From: Corynebacterium kalidii
GTDB lineage: Bacteria; Actinomycetota; Actinomycetes; Mycobacteriales; Mycobacteriaceae
Assembly: GCF_022869005.1 (NCBI RefSeq)
Contig: NZ_JALIEA010000013.1
Coordinates: 186,001-250,000, forward strand
Direction: 5' to 3'
Length of the DNA: 64,000 bases
The notes under the pieces were generated by a model. That model did not search any database. It was not told the DNA's origin and saw only the letters and a program-made list of their open reading frames with translations. This document shows, in pieces, positions 56,462-64,000 of the stretch. Positions within the stretch are counted from its first letter, which is position 1. Each line of letters starts with the position of its first letter. The position numbers were made by a program, and so were the translations under genes.

Positions 56462-57195
56462 CCGGGGTGCAGGAGCCGGAGGATTCCGGCTCGCGGCTGC
56501 GTGCCGTACTGCTGGTCGTGGTGGTCGTTGTCGGACTCGCCGTCGCGGCGGTGCCGATGGTCATCTCGTTGACCGGGGGAGGGGACGACGCGTCCTCCCC
56601 GTCCGCCGCGCCGTCCGCCCTGCCCGGGGACCCCGCTGCGTCGGGCGGCACCGGTGTGCCGACGCCCGACCGGACCGCGGCCCCGGACCCGGCCGGGACG
56701 TCCTACGACGTCGCCGGCGGTCAGCGTATCGCCTGCCCCACGCCGCAGGAGGGGGCAGTGGTGGCGCCGGACGCCGAGCTCGGCGACGTCGTCCTGCCGT
56801 GTCTGACCGACGGCGGCGCGGAGTCGGAGGCCACGGTGGCAGAACTGACCGCGGGGCGTCCCACCCTGGTGAACGTCTGGGCGTGGTGGTGCGGTCCGTG
56901 CCGTCAGGAGCTGCCGGTGCTCCAGGAGGTCGCCGAGAAACACCCGGAGTGGAACATCGTCGGTGTGCACACCAACGAGCGCGGCCAGGCCGGGGTGGAC
57001 CTGCTGGCGGACCTGGACGTGCGCTTCGCCAGCTTCCAGGACTCCACCGGTGCCGTCGCCGCCGCCGCGTCGCTGCCGGCGGTCGTCCCGCTGTCGGTGG
57101 TCTACGGGCCCGACGGCTCGCGTGTGGCCATGCACCCCGGCGAGTTGACGTCGGTGGAACAGGTGGAGGAGCTCATGGCGCCTCTGGGCACGTAG
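56458..57195 (+). CDS. TlpA-like membrane-anchored thioredoxin
   Basis: 245 residues. One N-terminal helix ([23 protein letters not shown]) anchors it with the rest outside; a Pro/Ala linker (45-80) precedes the thioredoxin fold, whose active motif is WCGPC (Cys145, Cys148) after VNVWAWW. A second Cys pair (IACP, LPCL) may form a structural disulfide. It probably reduces or isomerises disulfides in exported proteins. It overlaps nth by 4 nt and stands next to marP, whose protein has an outside disulfide. Confidence 0.92.
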   Translation: MTGVQEPEDSGSRLRAVLLVVVVVVGLAVAAVPMVISLTGGGDDASSPSAAPSALPGDPAASGGTGVPTPDRTAAPDPAGTSYDVAGGQRIACPTPQEGAVVAPDAELGDVVLPCLTDGGAESEATVAELTAGRPTLVNVWAWWCGPCRQELPVLQEVAEKHPEWNIVGVHTNERGQAGVDLLADLDVRFASFQDSTGAVAAAASLPAVVPLSVVYGPDGSRVAMHPGELTSVEQVEELMAPLGT

Positions 57196-57198
57196 GAT
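57193..57198 (+). promoter_or_regulatory. Internal -10 box before the Nudix gene
   Basis: TAGGAT, 9 nt before ATG 57208; its TAG is the stop codon of the thioredoxin gene. Confidence 0.45.
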
Positions 57199-57207
57199 GG
57201 GGAACCC

Positions 57208-58122
57208 ATGAGCCTTTCCACCGATCGCCCCGACCGGGCCCACTCGCTGGAGGACTGGCTGGCGGCCGCGCAGGCCCAGCCGGACCTGCCCTCCGACGCG
57301 CCCGCATGGGTCCGTGACCTCGTCGGCCTTGTCGCCGCCGTCCGCGGGGTCACGGGGGAGGACGCCGGGTCGACCATCTTCAGCGAACCGTCGCGGACGG
57401 TCCCGGAGGCAGGTCCGGACGGCACGCCACCGCGCTACTCCGCCGTGCTGGTGCTCCTCGGTGAGGACGGTGCTGCCGGTGCTGCCGGTGCTGCCGGGGC
57501 TGCGGGGAAGACCGTGCTGCTGACCCACCGCAACCCCCGCATGCGGACCCACTCCGGGCAGATCGCCTTCCCCGGTGGGCGTCGTGAGGCGCAGGACGCC
57601 GGCCCGGTCGAGACCGCCCTGCGCGAGGCGGTCGAGGAGACCGCCCTCGACCCGGCCTCGGTGGTGCCGGTCAGCGTGATGGAACCCCTCTACATCGACC
57701 GGACGAACCACGCGGTCGTCCCCGTCCTCGCCTGGTGGCGCACACCAGGGCCGGTGCGTCCCGCGACGGAGGAGACCGACTGGGTCTGCGCCTACCCCGT
57801 GGCGCGCCTGGCGGAACCGTCGTCCCGCAGCCGGATCGGTGTCCTCGGCTGGCACGGCCCCGCGTTCGACGTCGAGGGCTACCTGCTGTGGGGCTTCACC
57901 GGCGGAGTGGTCGACGCCCTGCTGCGGATCGCCGGATGGGACGAGGTCTGGGAGGAACCCTGGACCGACGGTGAACCTGCGGCGGTGCAGGACCTCTTCG
58001 CCGCCCTGGAGGGGTCGCGCAACGGCGAGAACCTGGTACCGGCGGTCTTCGGTGAGACGGGCCAGGGCGACGGCCAGGATGACGGCCAGGACGAGCACGA
58101 CGACGGGGAGGCGCCACGGTGA
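57208..58122 (+). CDS. Nudix hydrolase, CoA-pyrophosphatase type
   Basis: 304 residues. The Nudix box is GQIAFPGGRREAQDAGPVETALREAVEETAL, with the RExxEE metal-binding core. The upstream LTHRNPRMRTHSGQIAFPGG motif is characteristic of the NudL/CoA-diphosphatase subgroup. A 9-nt tandem repeat (57469-57504) codes an AAG spacer before it, and the C terminus is an acidic GQGDGQDDGQDEHDD tail. It is third in the nth operon, and marP starts inside its stop. Confidence 0.9.
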   Translation: MSLSTDRPDRAHSLEDWLAAAQAQPDLPSDAPAWVRDLVGLVAAVRGVTGEDAGSTIFSEPSRTVPEAGPDGTPPRYSAVLVLLGEDGAAGAAGAAGAAGKTVLLTHRNPRMRTHSGQIAFPGGRREAQDAGPVETALREAVEETALDPASVVPVSVMEPLYIDRTNHAVVPVLAWWRTPGPVRPATEETDWVCAYPVARLAEPSSRSRIGVLGWHGPAFDVEGYLLWGFTGGVVDALLRIAGWDEVWEEPWTDGEPAAVQDLFAALEGSRNGENLVPAVFGETGQGDGQDDGQDEHDDGEAPR

Positions 58123-59315
58123 GCGGGTCGGTCATCGTCGATGTCGCACTGGTCGTCATCGCCCTGTTCGCCCTGGTGTCCGGGTGGCGTCAGGGCGGTT
58201 TCTCCGCCCTGCTTTCCCTGCTCGGCGTCCTCGGTGGCGGTGTGCTGGGTCTGCGGGCCCTGCCGTGGGTGATGGGCCACCTCGAGGGGGACACCCAGCG
58301 GTTCCTCGCCGCGCTCGCGGTCCTCGCCGGCTCGGTGGTGGTGGGGTACACCGTGGGGTCGATCATCGGCGGACGCCTGCGTGACCTGATCCGGACCCGC
58401 ACCGCCCTGCGCGCCGACTCCGTGGTGGGCGCCATGGTGCAGGTCGTGACGACGGTGGTCGTGGTGTGGCTGATCGTCGTGCCCGTGGCCGGGAACAACT
58501 CCGGCCAACTGGGGTCGTCGGTGCGTGGCTCCTCGATCCTCTCCGGCGTCAGCGACGTCGCCCCCTCCTGGCTGGAGGCGCTGCCGCAGCAGACCGCGTC
58601 GTTCTTCAGCGACTCCGGGTTCCCGGTCATCACCGACCCCTTCGACGACGTCCCCAGCGCCGAGGTCGAGCCGCCGGACACCGCACTGTCGGACAACCCC
58701 GTCGTCGCCCAGACGCGGCCGTCGCTGGTGCGTGTGCTCGGCGAGGCGGAGCAGTGCAGCAGGATCCTGCAGGGCTCCGGCTTCGCCGTGGCGCCCGACC
58801 TGGTGATGACCAACGCCCACGTCGTCGCCGGGACCGGACGGGTGGCACTGGAGACCGTGGACGGCGACGCCCAGGGTGAGGTCGTCTACTACAACCCCTC
58901 GCAGGACATCGCCCTGATCCGCACGACCGACGGGACGACGCTGCCGCCGCTGGAGTGGGCGGACACCCCCGCCGCGCAGAACGACGACGCCATCGTCATG
59001 GGGTTCCCGCTCGGCGGGCCGTTCCAGGCCACGCCTGCCCGTATCCGTGAGATGTTCACGGTCTCCGGGCCGGACATCTACGCGGACACGCGGGTGGAGC
59101 GGGAGGCCTACACCCTGCGGGGGACGGTCGTACAGGGTAACTCGGGCGGCCCGTTGCTCGACACCGACGGCCGGGTCCTGGGCCTGGTCTTCGGCGCCGC
59201 GGTCGGGGACTCGGACACCGGGTACGCCCTGACCAGGAACGAGGTGCTGTCGCAGGTGGGGGACACCGGCGCCTACCGCACACCCGTGGACACCCGGAGC
59301 TGCGTGGTCAGCTGA
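58119..59315 (+). CDS. marP: MarP-like membrane serine protease (acid/oxidative stress)
   Basis: 398 residues. Four N-terminal helices form a CvpA-like domain (about 1-130), then a linker and an outside chymotrypsin-like protease with His234 (TNAHVV), Asp263 (QDIALIR) and Ser342 (GNSGGP). Cys in AEQCSRIL and in the C-terminal SCVVS are placed like the regulatory disulfide of M. tuberculosis MarP (Rv3671c), which protects against acid and oxidative stress. Length, residue positions and gene order (nth, tlpA, nudix, marP, then an EphE-like gene) match that locus. GTG 58119 overlaps the Nudix stop. Confidence 0.95.
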   Translation: MSGSVIVDVALVVIALFALVSGWRQGGFSALLSLLGVLGGGVLGLRALPWVMGHLEGDTQRFLAALAVLAGSVVVGYTVGSIIGGRLRDLIRTRTALRADSVVGAMVQVVTTVVVVWLIVVPVAGNNSGQLGSSVRGSSILSGVSDVAPSWLEALPQQTASFFSDSGFPVITDPFDDVPSAEVEPPDTALSDNPVVAQTRPSLVRVLGEAEQCSRILQGSGFAVAPDLVMTNAHVVAGTGRVALETVDGDAQGEVVYYNPSQDIALIRTTDGTTLPPLEWADTPAAQNDDAIVMGFPLGGPFQATPARIREMFTVSGPDIYADTRVEREAYTLRGTVVQGNSGGPLLDTDGRVLGLVFGAAVGDSDTGYALTRNEVLSQVGDTGAYRTPVDTRSCVVS

Positions 59316-59336
59316 CCTCGCGGCGGTGCGGGGGAT

Positions 59337-60272
59337 TCAGCCGCGGCCGGGACGGAGCCCGGCGGCGGCGCGGATGATCGCCGCGACCGCGGGGGGATCC
59401 TCGATGTGCGGGAAGTGGCCCACCCCGTAGAGTAGTTCGGCCGAGGAGCCGTCCCCGCCACGGTCGGCGGACCGTCGGGCGATACGGCGGGAGTAGGCCG
59501 GGTCCATCGACCCGTCCACACAGACGGCCGGGGCCTCGGTGCGGGCGGGGAAGGTGCGGTTGAAGTCGCCGCCTTCGGGGCGCAGCCGGCTGCGCAGGGT
59601 CCAGCGGCGGTACTCGCAGGACAGGTGCGCGACCTTGTCGATCTGCATGGCCTCGCGGCGGAGCTCCTCGTGCTCCCGGCAGATCCGTGTGCCACGGAAC
59701 CCGGGACCGACCTGCCGACGGAAGGAGTCGGCCACGGCGGCGGACCCGTTCTTGCGCAGGGCACGTTCCGGTAGCCGGGGGAGCTGGGCGTAGAGCGAGG
59801 CCCGCACCCGTGGCCACTGGGACACCGGGTGCAGCAGCACCGACCGGGCGAGGACCAGGGGGTGCGAGGAGGCGAGGGTGACGATGCCGCGGACGCGTTG
59901 TGGTTCGTGGGCGGCCATCGTCCAGGCGACCAGGCCACCTTCGCCGTGGCCGACGACCAGGGCGTCGGCATGGCCGAGGGCGCGGATGGCGCCGCACATG
60001 TCGGACGCCGCCGTGGTGAGGTCGTATCCGCGGGGCGTCTTGTCGGAGCGTCCGTAGCCGCGCAGGTCGACGGCGGCCACGCGGAACGGCGGGGCGTCGG
60101 GTGAGTCGGTGCCGGTCAGCTCGGGCATGAGCTCACGCCAGTCGAAGTGGCCGCCGGCGAATCCGTGGATCAGCAGGACCAGGGGGGCGTCGACCGGCCC
60201 CTGGACCAGGACGTGCAGGCGGATGCCCCGCGTGTGGAGGTACTGGTGGGCCGCGTCGTCAGGGGAGGTCAT
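59337..60272 (-). CDS. Alpha/beta-hydrolase-fold protein (EphE position), nucleophile replaced by Gly
   Basis: 311 residues. VLLIHGFAGGHFDW is the oxyanion region, and VDLRGYGRSDKTPRGYDL follows. The nucleophile elbow reads VVGHGEGGLVAW: Gly110 stands where Ser or Asp is expected, so hydrolase chemistry is doubtful although the late acid (VDGSMDPAYS) and His (GVGHFPHIEDP) are kept. It lies where mycobacteria have the epoxide hydrolase EphE next to marP. It is read on the minus strand, toward marP. ATG 60272 has no clear ribosome site; it may be translated from a transcript started at the holin-X gene. Confidence 0.85.
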   Translation of the reverse strand: MTSPDDAAHQYLHTRGIRLHVLVQGPVDAPLVLLIHGFAGGHFDWRELMPELTGTDSPDAPPFRVAAVDLRGYGRSDKTPRGYDLTTAASDMCGAIRALGHADALVVGHGEGGLVAWTMAAHEPQRVRGIVTLASSHPLVLARSVLLHPVSQWPRVRASLYAQLPRLPERALRKNGSAAVADSFRRQVGPGFRGTRICREHEELRREAMQIDKVAHLSCEYRRWTLRSRLRPEGGDFNRTFPARTEAPAVCVDGSMDPAYSRRIARRSADRGGDGSSAELLYGVGHFPHIEDPPAVAAIIRAAAGLRPGRG

Positions 60273-60312
60273 CAGTGGAGGTCGTCGCAGGAGGGGGAGA
60301 GCCTGGGGTGGG

Positions 60313-60819
60313 CTAGGTGAACATCCCGTCGCCGGAGGAGGCGGGCTTCTGGCCGGACGGCACGACGGACTTCAGGTCGTTGAGGGAGTCGATCGTCGCC
60401 TGCGGCTTCCGGACGCCCTTGATGTACTTCACGCCGCCGATGGCCAGCAGGGCGACCAGCACGAACATGATGCCGAAGACGATGAGGAACGCGGACCACC
60501 GCGGCAGCCAGGTGTCCAGCAGCTCTGCGAGGAAGAAGAAGAAAAAGAAGGAGCTGTAGGCCAGCACCACGCCGGCGGCGCCGAAGAGGGCGACGGCGAT
60601 GCCGGCCTTCTTCGCGGTGCCGGAGATCTCCGTCTTGGCCAGCTCCACCTCGGAGCGGATCAGGGAGGACACCTGGGCGGTGGCGTCTTTGACGAGGTCG
60701 CCGATGCTGCCGCCGCGTCCTGCGGCCTGCGCGTCCACGTCGGACAGCGGGATGGAGTTGACCCGGGGGTTGAAGCTGTCCTGGTCAGTGAACAGGCCGT
60801 TGCTGTTCTTGTCGCTCAC
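60313..60819 (-). CDS. Holin-X/DUF1469-like small membrane protein
   Basis: 168 residues: a polar N terminus, an amphipathic EVELAKTEISGTAKKAG helix, then two membrane helices (GIAVALFGAAGVVLAYSSFFFFFFLAELL and WSAFLIVFGIMFVLVALLAIGGV) and a charged tail. The EVELAKTEI start and the helix pair fit the actinobacterial phage-holin-superfamily III/DUF1469 family, which is not phage-encoded here. The FFFFFF run is coded by an A/T-rich stretch (60536-60550). GTG 60819 has AGGAG 8 nt upstream. Function unknown; a homologue sits next to ephE in mycobacteria. Confidence 0.82.
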   Translation of the reverse strand: MSDKNSNGLFTDQDSFNPRVNSIPLSDVDAQAAGRGGSIGDLVKDATAQVSSLIRSEVELAKTEISGTAKKAGIAVALFGAAGVVLAYSSFFFFFFLAELLDTWLPRWSAFLIVFGIMFVLVALLAIGGVKYIKGVRKPQATIDSLNDLKSVVPSGQKPASSGDGMFT

Positions 60820-60948
60820 TACGCACTCTCCTGGTCGATGGTCTAACTCGGATCCTACCGGTTGGTTCTCCACGCTATTGTGCCAGAGGCTCCTGCGTGG
60901 CGAGGGGGAAGCCGTACTCTAGCGGCCTCCGGTGATACTACTGCACGG

Positions 60949-61893
60949 TCATTCCTCGTCCCGCCCGCGGAGCCACACGAGGAGGCCGGCGGCCACGGTG
61001 CCGACGAGGGCGACGGCGGCCGAGGTGCCGGCGATGGCGCCGGTGTTCTCCGGGAGACTGACCAGTGGTTCGGTCCGGGCGAACCGGGCGACGGGCCAGT
61101 CGCGGGCGGTCGCCTCGCGGCGGAGGGCGCGGTCGGGGTTGATGACGGTAGGGTGGCCGACGGCCTCGAGCAGGGGCAGGTCGGTGGCGGAGTCGGAGTA
61201 GGCGTAGCTGGCGGTCAGGTCGTAGCCCTGCCGGTCTGCCAGTTGCCGCAGCCCCTCGACCTTGGCCGGGCCCTTGCAGAAGAAGGGGACGTCGCCGGTG
61301 AACAGTCCGTCGTCGTCGACGGCGAGTTCGGTGGCGATGAGGTGGTCGGCGCCGAGCTCGTCGGCGACGGGCGTGACCAGTACTCGGGCGGAGGCGGTGA
61401 TGATCGCCACGTGGTGGCCGAGGGCGTGGTGCCGGTCGATGAGGGTGCGGGCCTCGGAGTAGATGAAGGGGACGATCACGTCCTGGAGGGCGCCGTGGGC
61501 GACGTCGGCGAGGTCGTCGTGGCTGCGGCCCCGGACCATGGACACCAGGGTGTCGCGGGTGGTGTTCATGGAGTTGTCGTCGTGACCGCTGATCATGTAG
61601 TTGCCCAGCATGACGAGCATGCGCAGCATGTCGGTGGTGGTGATCAACCCCCGCTCGGCGAGGGGTTTGCGGTAGGCCATCGAGGCGGATGTGTCGATGA
61701 TGGTCTTGTCCAGGTCGAAGACGGCGAGGACGGTCGACGGGTCGACGCCGGGGTCGGTGGAGACGGTTTCGACGAGGTCGGCGACCGGCGTGTTGTCGGC
61801 GTGGGCGTCGTCCGGTTCGCGTGGTCCTCCCGGCGGCATAGTCACACCACCACCATACGTCCCAGAGGTCACATTCGTTACCTTGCGTCTCAT
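60949..61893 (-). CDS. HAD-IB family phosphatase with C-terminal membrane anchor
   Basis: 314 residues. HAD motif I is VFDLDKTIID (Asp nucleophile), motif II lies in HVAIITASARV, and YSDSATDLPLLEAVGHPTVINPD is motif III/IV; the KGPAKVEGL Lys is also present. A C-terminal helix (AGTSAAVALVGTVAAGLLVWLRG) could tether it. Relatives act on phosphoserine or similar; the substrate is unproven. ATG 61893 has AGGAG at 7 nt. It is divergent from ssd, an order shared with mycobacteria. Confidence 0.9.
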   Translation of the reverse strand: MRRKVTNVTSGTYGGGVTMPPGGPREPDDAHADNTPVADLVETVSTDPGVDPSTVLAVFDLDKTIIDTSASMAYRKPLAERGLITTTDMLRMLVMLGNYMISGHDDNSMNTTRDTLVSMVRGRSHDDLADVAHGALQDVIVPFIYSEARTLIDRHHALGHHVAIITASARVLVTPVADELGADHLIATELAVDDDGLFTGDVPFFCKGPAKVEGLRQLADRQGYDLTASYAYSDSATDLPLLEAVGHPTVINPDRALRREATARDWPVARFARTEPLVSLPENTGAIAGTSAAVALVGTVAAGLLVWLRGRDEE

Positions 61894-61914
61894 ACTTTTC
61901 TCCTGCCGTGAGGG

Positions 61915-61923
61915 TTATCCACA
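61915..61923 (+). promoter_or_regulatory. DnaA box 1
   Basis: TTATCCACA, a perfect match to the DnaA box consensus, in the 138-bp gap between the HAD and ssd genes. Confidence 0.75.
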
Positions 61924-61959
61924 GGGGGTGGGGGCACCGGCGCAAAACCGGGACCGAAG

Positions 61960-61968
61960 TTATCCACA
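61960..61968 (+). promoter_or_regulatory. DnaA box 2
   Basis: A second perfect TTATCCACA in the same orientation, start-to-start distance 45 bp from box 1, and 64 bp before the ssd start. Confidence 0.75.
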
Positions 61969-62031
61969 GGCTCGGGGCCTGTCGGCCCGGCCCTGGCCCT
62001 GGGGTGGCCTGTACTGTCACCATCTACCGCC

Positions 62032-63051
62032 ATGAGGGGAACACGAGGTGTCAGGGCAGTGACGGGCAGGTACACCGGGTTAGCCCGGCGGCGACGGGAC
62101 GGCGGGGGTGGACCGGACACCCGGCGCGCACCTGTCCTGGTGGCGCTCGAGGATCCGGGACTGGTGGACGCCGTCGCCATGACGGTGGCGGCGACCGGCC
62201 GTCGGCTGGTCCGGGCCGACGAGCTCTCCGCCGTGGGCGGGTTGGTCGTGGTGACGGACGCCGTGGAGCCGGAGGTGCCCGACGTACCGGGGCCGGTGCG
62301 GGTCGTCCGTGTCACCGGGGAACCTGGCGCGGCGGACGTGGCTGGTTCGGGCGACGCGGTGCCCATCCAGATCCCGGAGGGCACCCAGGAGCTGGCTGCG
62401 GCGGTCGGCACCCACGATCCGCTGGAAATCGCGGTGAGTGGTGTGGTCGGCGGGGCCGGGACCAGCGTCTTCGCCGCCGCGCTCGCCGGGGCGGTGGCGG
62501 AGCCGGGTCCGGACGGGACCGACGGCCCGGGCCAGGCGTTGCTGGTGGACGCCGACCCGCTGTCGCCCGCGGGGCACCTCCGGGTGCTTCTCGGCGCGGA
62601 GGGGCAGGAGGAGCGGGACGTGACCTGGGTGGGTGACGTCGGCCTGGTGGAGGCCGGCGGGGCTGCCGGGACTGTCGGGGCTGCCGGGGAACGGTACACC
62701 GCGTCGCCGGCGTGTCCGGTGGTCCGGGACTGCGGTCGCGGTGCGGTCACCGACCTGCCGGCGACGGTGACCGCCCGGGTCCTGGTGGTTCCGCAGACCG
62801 TACCGGCGGTGTTGGCCGCCCGGCACCTCGTCGCGGCGGACGGCGGGGTCCACGTGGTGTTGCGCGAGCTTCCGCGCTCCGGGCTGACCTGGAACCAGAC
62901 GGTGAGCCTGTTGGGGCGGACGCCGACGGTGACCTGGGAGGACGATCCTTTTCTCACCGTGGACGTCGACCGGGGTGATTTCCGCACGACCGGGAGGTCC
63001 GCGGGGACCGCCGCCACTGCGGCGGTGCGGCTGCTGGAGCAGATCCGGTGA
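62032..63051 (+). CDS. ssd: Septum-site-determining protein Ssd/CpaE-like (ParA/MinD-type ATPase fold)
   Basis: 339 residues. The first 110 form a receiver-like part (APVLVALEDPGLVDAVAMTVAATG), then the P-loop-like region VSGVVGGAGTSVFAAALAGAVA with Gly-rich but not classic GKGGxGKT sequence; ALLVDADPLSPAGHLRVLLG holds the acidic switch motif. Such proteins guide Tad/Flp machinery or affect septum placement in mycobacteria. ATG 62032 is chosen; GTG 62059 with GAGG upstream is an alternative. TACTGT (62012-62017) could be its -10. tadA overlaps its end by 4 nt. Confidence 0.88.
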   Translation: MRGTRGVRAVTGRYTGLARRRRDGGGGPDTRRAPVLVALEDPGLVDAVAMTVAATGRRLVRADELSAVGGLVVVTDAVEPEVPDVPGPVRVVRVTGEPGAADVAGSGDAVPIQIPEGTQELAAAVGTHDPLEIAVSGVVGGAGTSVFAAALAGAVAEPGPDGTDGPGQALLVDADPLSPAGHLRVLLGAEGQEERDVTWVGDVGLVEAGGAAGTVGAAGERYTASPACPVVRDCGRGAVTDLPATVTARVLVVPQTVPAVLAARHLVAADGGVHVVLRELPRSGLTWNQTVSLLGRTPTVTWEDDPFLTVDVDRGDFRTTGRSAGTAATAAVRLLEQIR

Positions 63052-64000
63052 TCGGCCGGCTGCGGTTCCGGACGGCCGGTGCCGCCGGTGCCACCGGCGG
63101 CGACAGCTCCGGCGACGACACCGCCCACGGGGACCTGCCGCTGGTGGACCGGGTGCGCGACGAACTGGTCGACCGTGCGGTGCTCCGTCCGTCCCCGGGT
63201 GATATCGCCGGGGTCGTCGGGGCGCTGGGCTCCCCGGACGTCGAGCAGGTGCGTGTCCTTGCCCGGGAGTTCTCCGGACTGGGTGACCTGGCGATCCCCT
63301 TCGGTGACCCGGAGGTCACCGATGTGCTGGTCAACGGCCCAGGACCGGTGTGGGTCGACCGGGGCCGGGGTGTGGAGCCCACGGAGTTGTGTGTGCCGGA
63401 CGAACCGGCGTGCCGTGCGCTCGCCGTGCGGCTGGCCACGGCCTGTGGCGTGCGCCTCGACGACGCCCGTCCCTACGCCGACGGCGTACTCACCGACCTT
63501 CCACCTGGTGTGGCGGCGGTGGGGGTGCGGGTCCATGCGGTCCTGGCCCCACCGGCCGGTTCCGGGACCTGCGTGAGCCTGCGGGCCCTGTCGCGAGCCT
63601 ACCGTGACGTGGGCACACTGCAGCAGGCCGGGATGTTCCCGGAGGACGGCGCGCGGTTGCTGTGTGAGCTCGTCGCCGCGCGCCGGTCGTTCCTCGTCAG
63701 CGGTGGTACCGGCAGCGGCAAGACGACGCTGCTCGGGGCATTGCTGGGCCGGGTGTCCGCACACGAACGGCTGCTGCTGGTCGAGGACACCCCTGAGCTT
63801 CTCCCGGAGCATCCGCACGTGGTGCGGCTGCACACCCGGGAGGCCGGTCAGGACGGTGCCGGTGGCGTGGACATGCGGATGCTGGTGCGGCAGAGCCTGC
63901 GGATGCGGCCGGACCGCATCATCGTCGGAGAGATCCGCGGGGCGGAGATCGCCGAGCTGTTGCTGGCGTTCAACACCGGGCACAGCGGCAGCGCGGGGAC
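63048..64000 (+). CDS. tadA: TadA/CpaF-type secretion ATPase (partial at the window end)
   Basis: GTG 63048 overlaps the ssd TGA (GTGA). The frame is open to the window end with 317 residues visible: an N-terminal domain with VRDELVDRAVLRPSPGDI and VTDVLVNGPGPVWVDRGRGVEP, then the ATPase core with Walker A SGGTGSGKTTLLGALLG and ERLLLVEDTPELLPEHPHVVRLHTREA, and DRIIVGEIRGAEIAELLLAFNTGHSG near the end. It powers assembly of Tad/Flp-type pili; the rest of the locus should lie just beyond. Confidence 0.93.
   Translation, partial: MIGRLRFRTAGAAGATGGDSSGDDTAHGDLPLVDRVRDELVDRAVLRPSPGDIAGVVGALGSPDVEQVRVLAREFSGLGDLAIPFGDPEVTDVLVNGPGPVWVDRGRGVEPTELCVPDEPACRALAVRLATACGVRLDDARPYADGVLTDLPPGVAAVGVRVHAVLAPPAGSGTCVSLRALSRAYRDVGTLQQAGMFPEDGARLLCELVAARRSFLVSGGTGSGKTTLLGALLGRVSAHERLLLVEDTPELLPEHPHVVRLHTREAGQDGAGGVDMRMLVRQSLRMRPDRIIVGEIRGAEIAELLLAFNTGHSGSAG

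Noticed and set aside
56011..58098. A 695-codon minus-strand frame opposite nth, the thioredoxin and Nudix genes
   Set aside because: It spans three well-supported genes on the other strand and shows no motif.
60313..60819. Phage holin pointing to a prophage
   Set aside because: No other phage gene is present, and the protein belongs to a chromosomal actinobacterial family next to ephE-like genes.

Overview
The window is chromosomal DNA from a very GC-rich actinobacterium, almost certainly a Corynebacterium. Evidence: a single giant type I fatty acid synthase followed directly by acpS; the block exonuclease-murT-gatD, leuA, lysC-asd, an ECF sigma factor of the SigC type, katA, an Mrp antiporter operon, a penicillin-binding protein, a WhcA-type WhiB protein, glxR, nth, marP and ssd/tadA, which from memory is the order seen in corynebacteria and partly in mycobacteria; and many starts that lie 6-9 nt after a TANNNT -10 box, the corynebacterial leaderless pattern. 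Most long open frames that overlap these genes are by-products of high GC. I see no prophage, insertion sequence, CRISPR array or other island.

Layout. 1-10 kb: the end of an acyl-CoA carboxylase beta chain, fas and acpS in one overlapping operon. 10-14.1 kb: an HbpS-like lipoprotein divergent from a histidine kinase/response regulator pair, then an ankyrin-repeat lipoprotein; this resembles the streptomycete HbpS-SenS-SenR redox/heme sensor. 14.1-20.5 kb (minus strand): gatD, murT and a degenerate exonuclease/BRCT protein, then leuA with a leucine-rich leader peptide and mutually exclusive RNA stems. 20.5-29 kb: a membrane glycosyltransferase-like protein, an ArsR-rhodanese/MFS operon, a TRIC channel, a DMT transporter, and a divergent siderophore uptake/reductase pair under a DtxR-like box. 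29-31.5 kb: lysC (with an internal start for the beta subunit) and asd.

31.6-37.7 kb: a DUF2268 protease, ferrochelatase, an SRPBCC-epimerase fusion, sigC and katA, a heme/redox cluster. 37.7-44.8 kb: the Mrp (Mnh) antiporter operon A(B)-C-D-E-F-G. 45-54.9 kb: an aldo-keto reductase, an orphan LuxR-type regulator, a small membrane protein, tRNA-Pro(CGG), a metallophosphoesterase, PBP1a, whcA, small metabolic genes and a TetR/EamA pair. 54.9-64 kb: glxR, nth, a TlpA-like thioredoxin, a Nudix hydrolase, a MarP-like protease, an alpha/beta-hydrolase-fold protein, a holin-X-like protein, a HAD phosphatase, two perfect DnaA boxes, and the start of the ssd-tad locus, where the window ends inside tadA.

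The most unusual signals are: a three-copy family of long perfect inverted repeats sharing the core AAAAGTCTGGGCCCGTGCA, each between convergent genes; an 88%-identical ghost of the gatD 3' end beside one copy; a strikingly regular leaderless promoter geometry at about 18 genes; and several proteins that keep a fold while missing catalytic residues (the exonuclease and the hydrolase).
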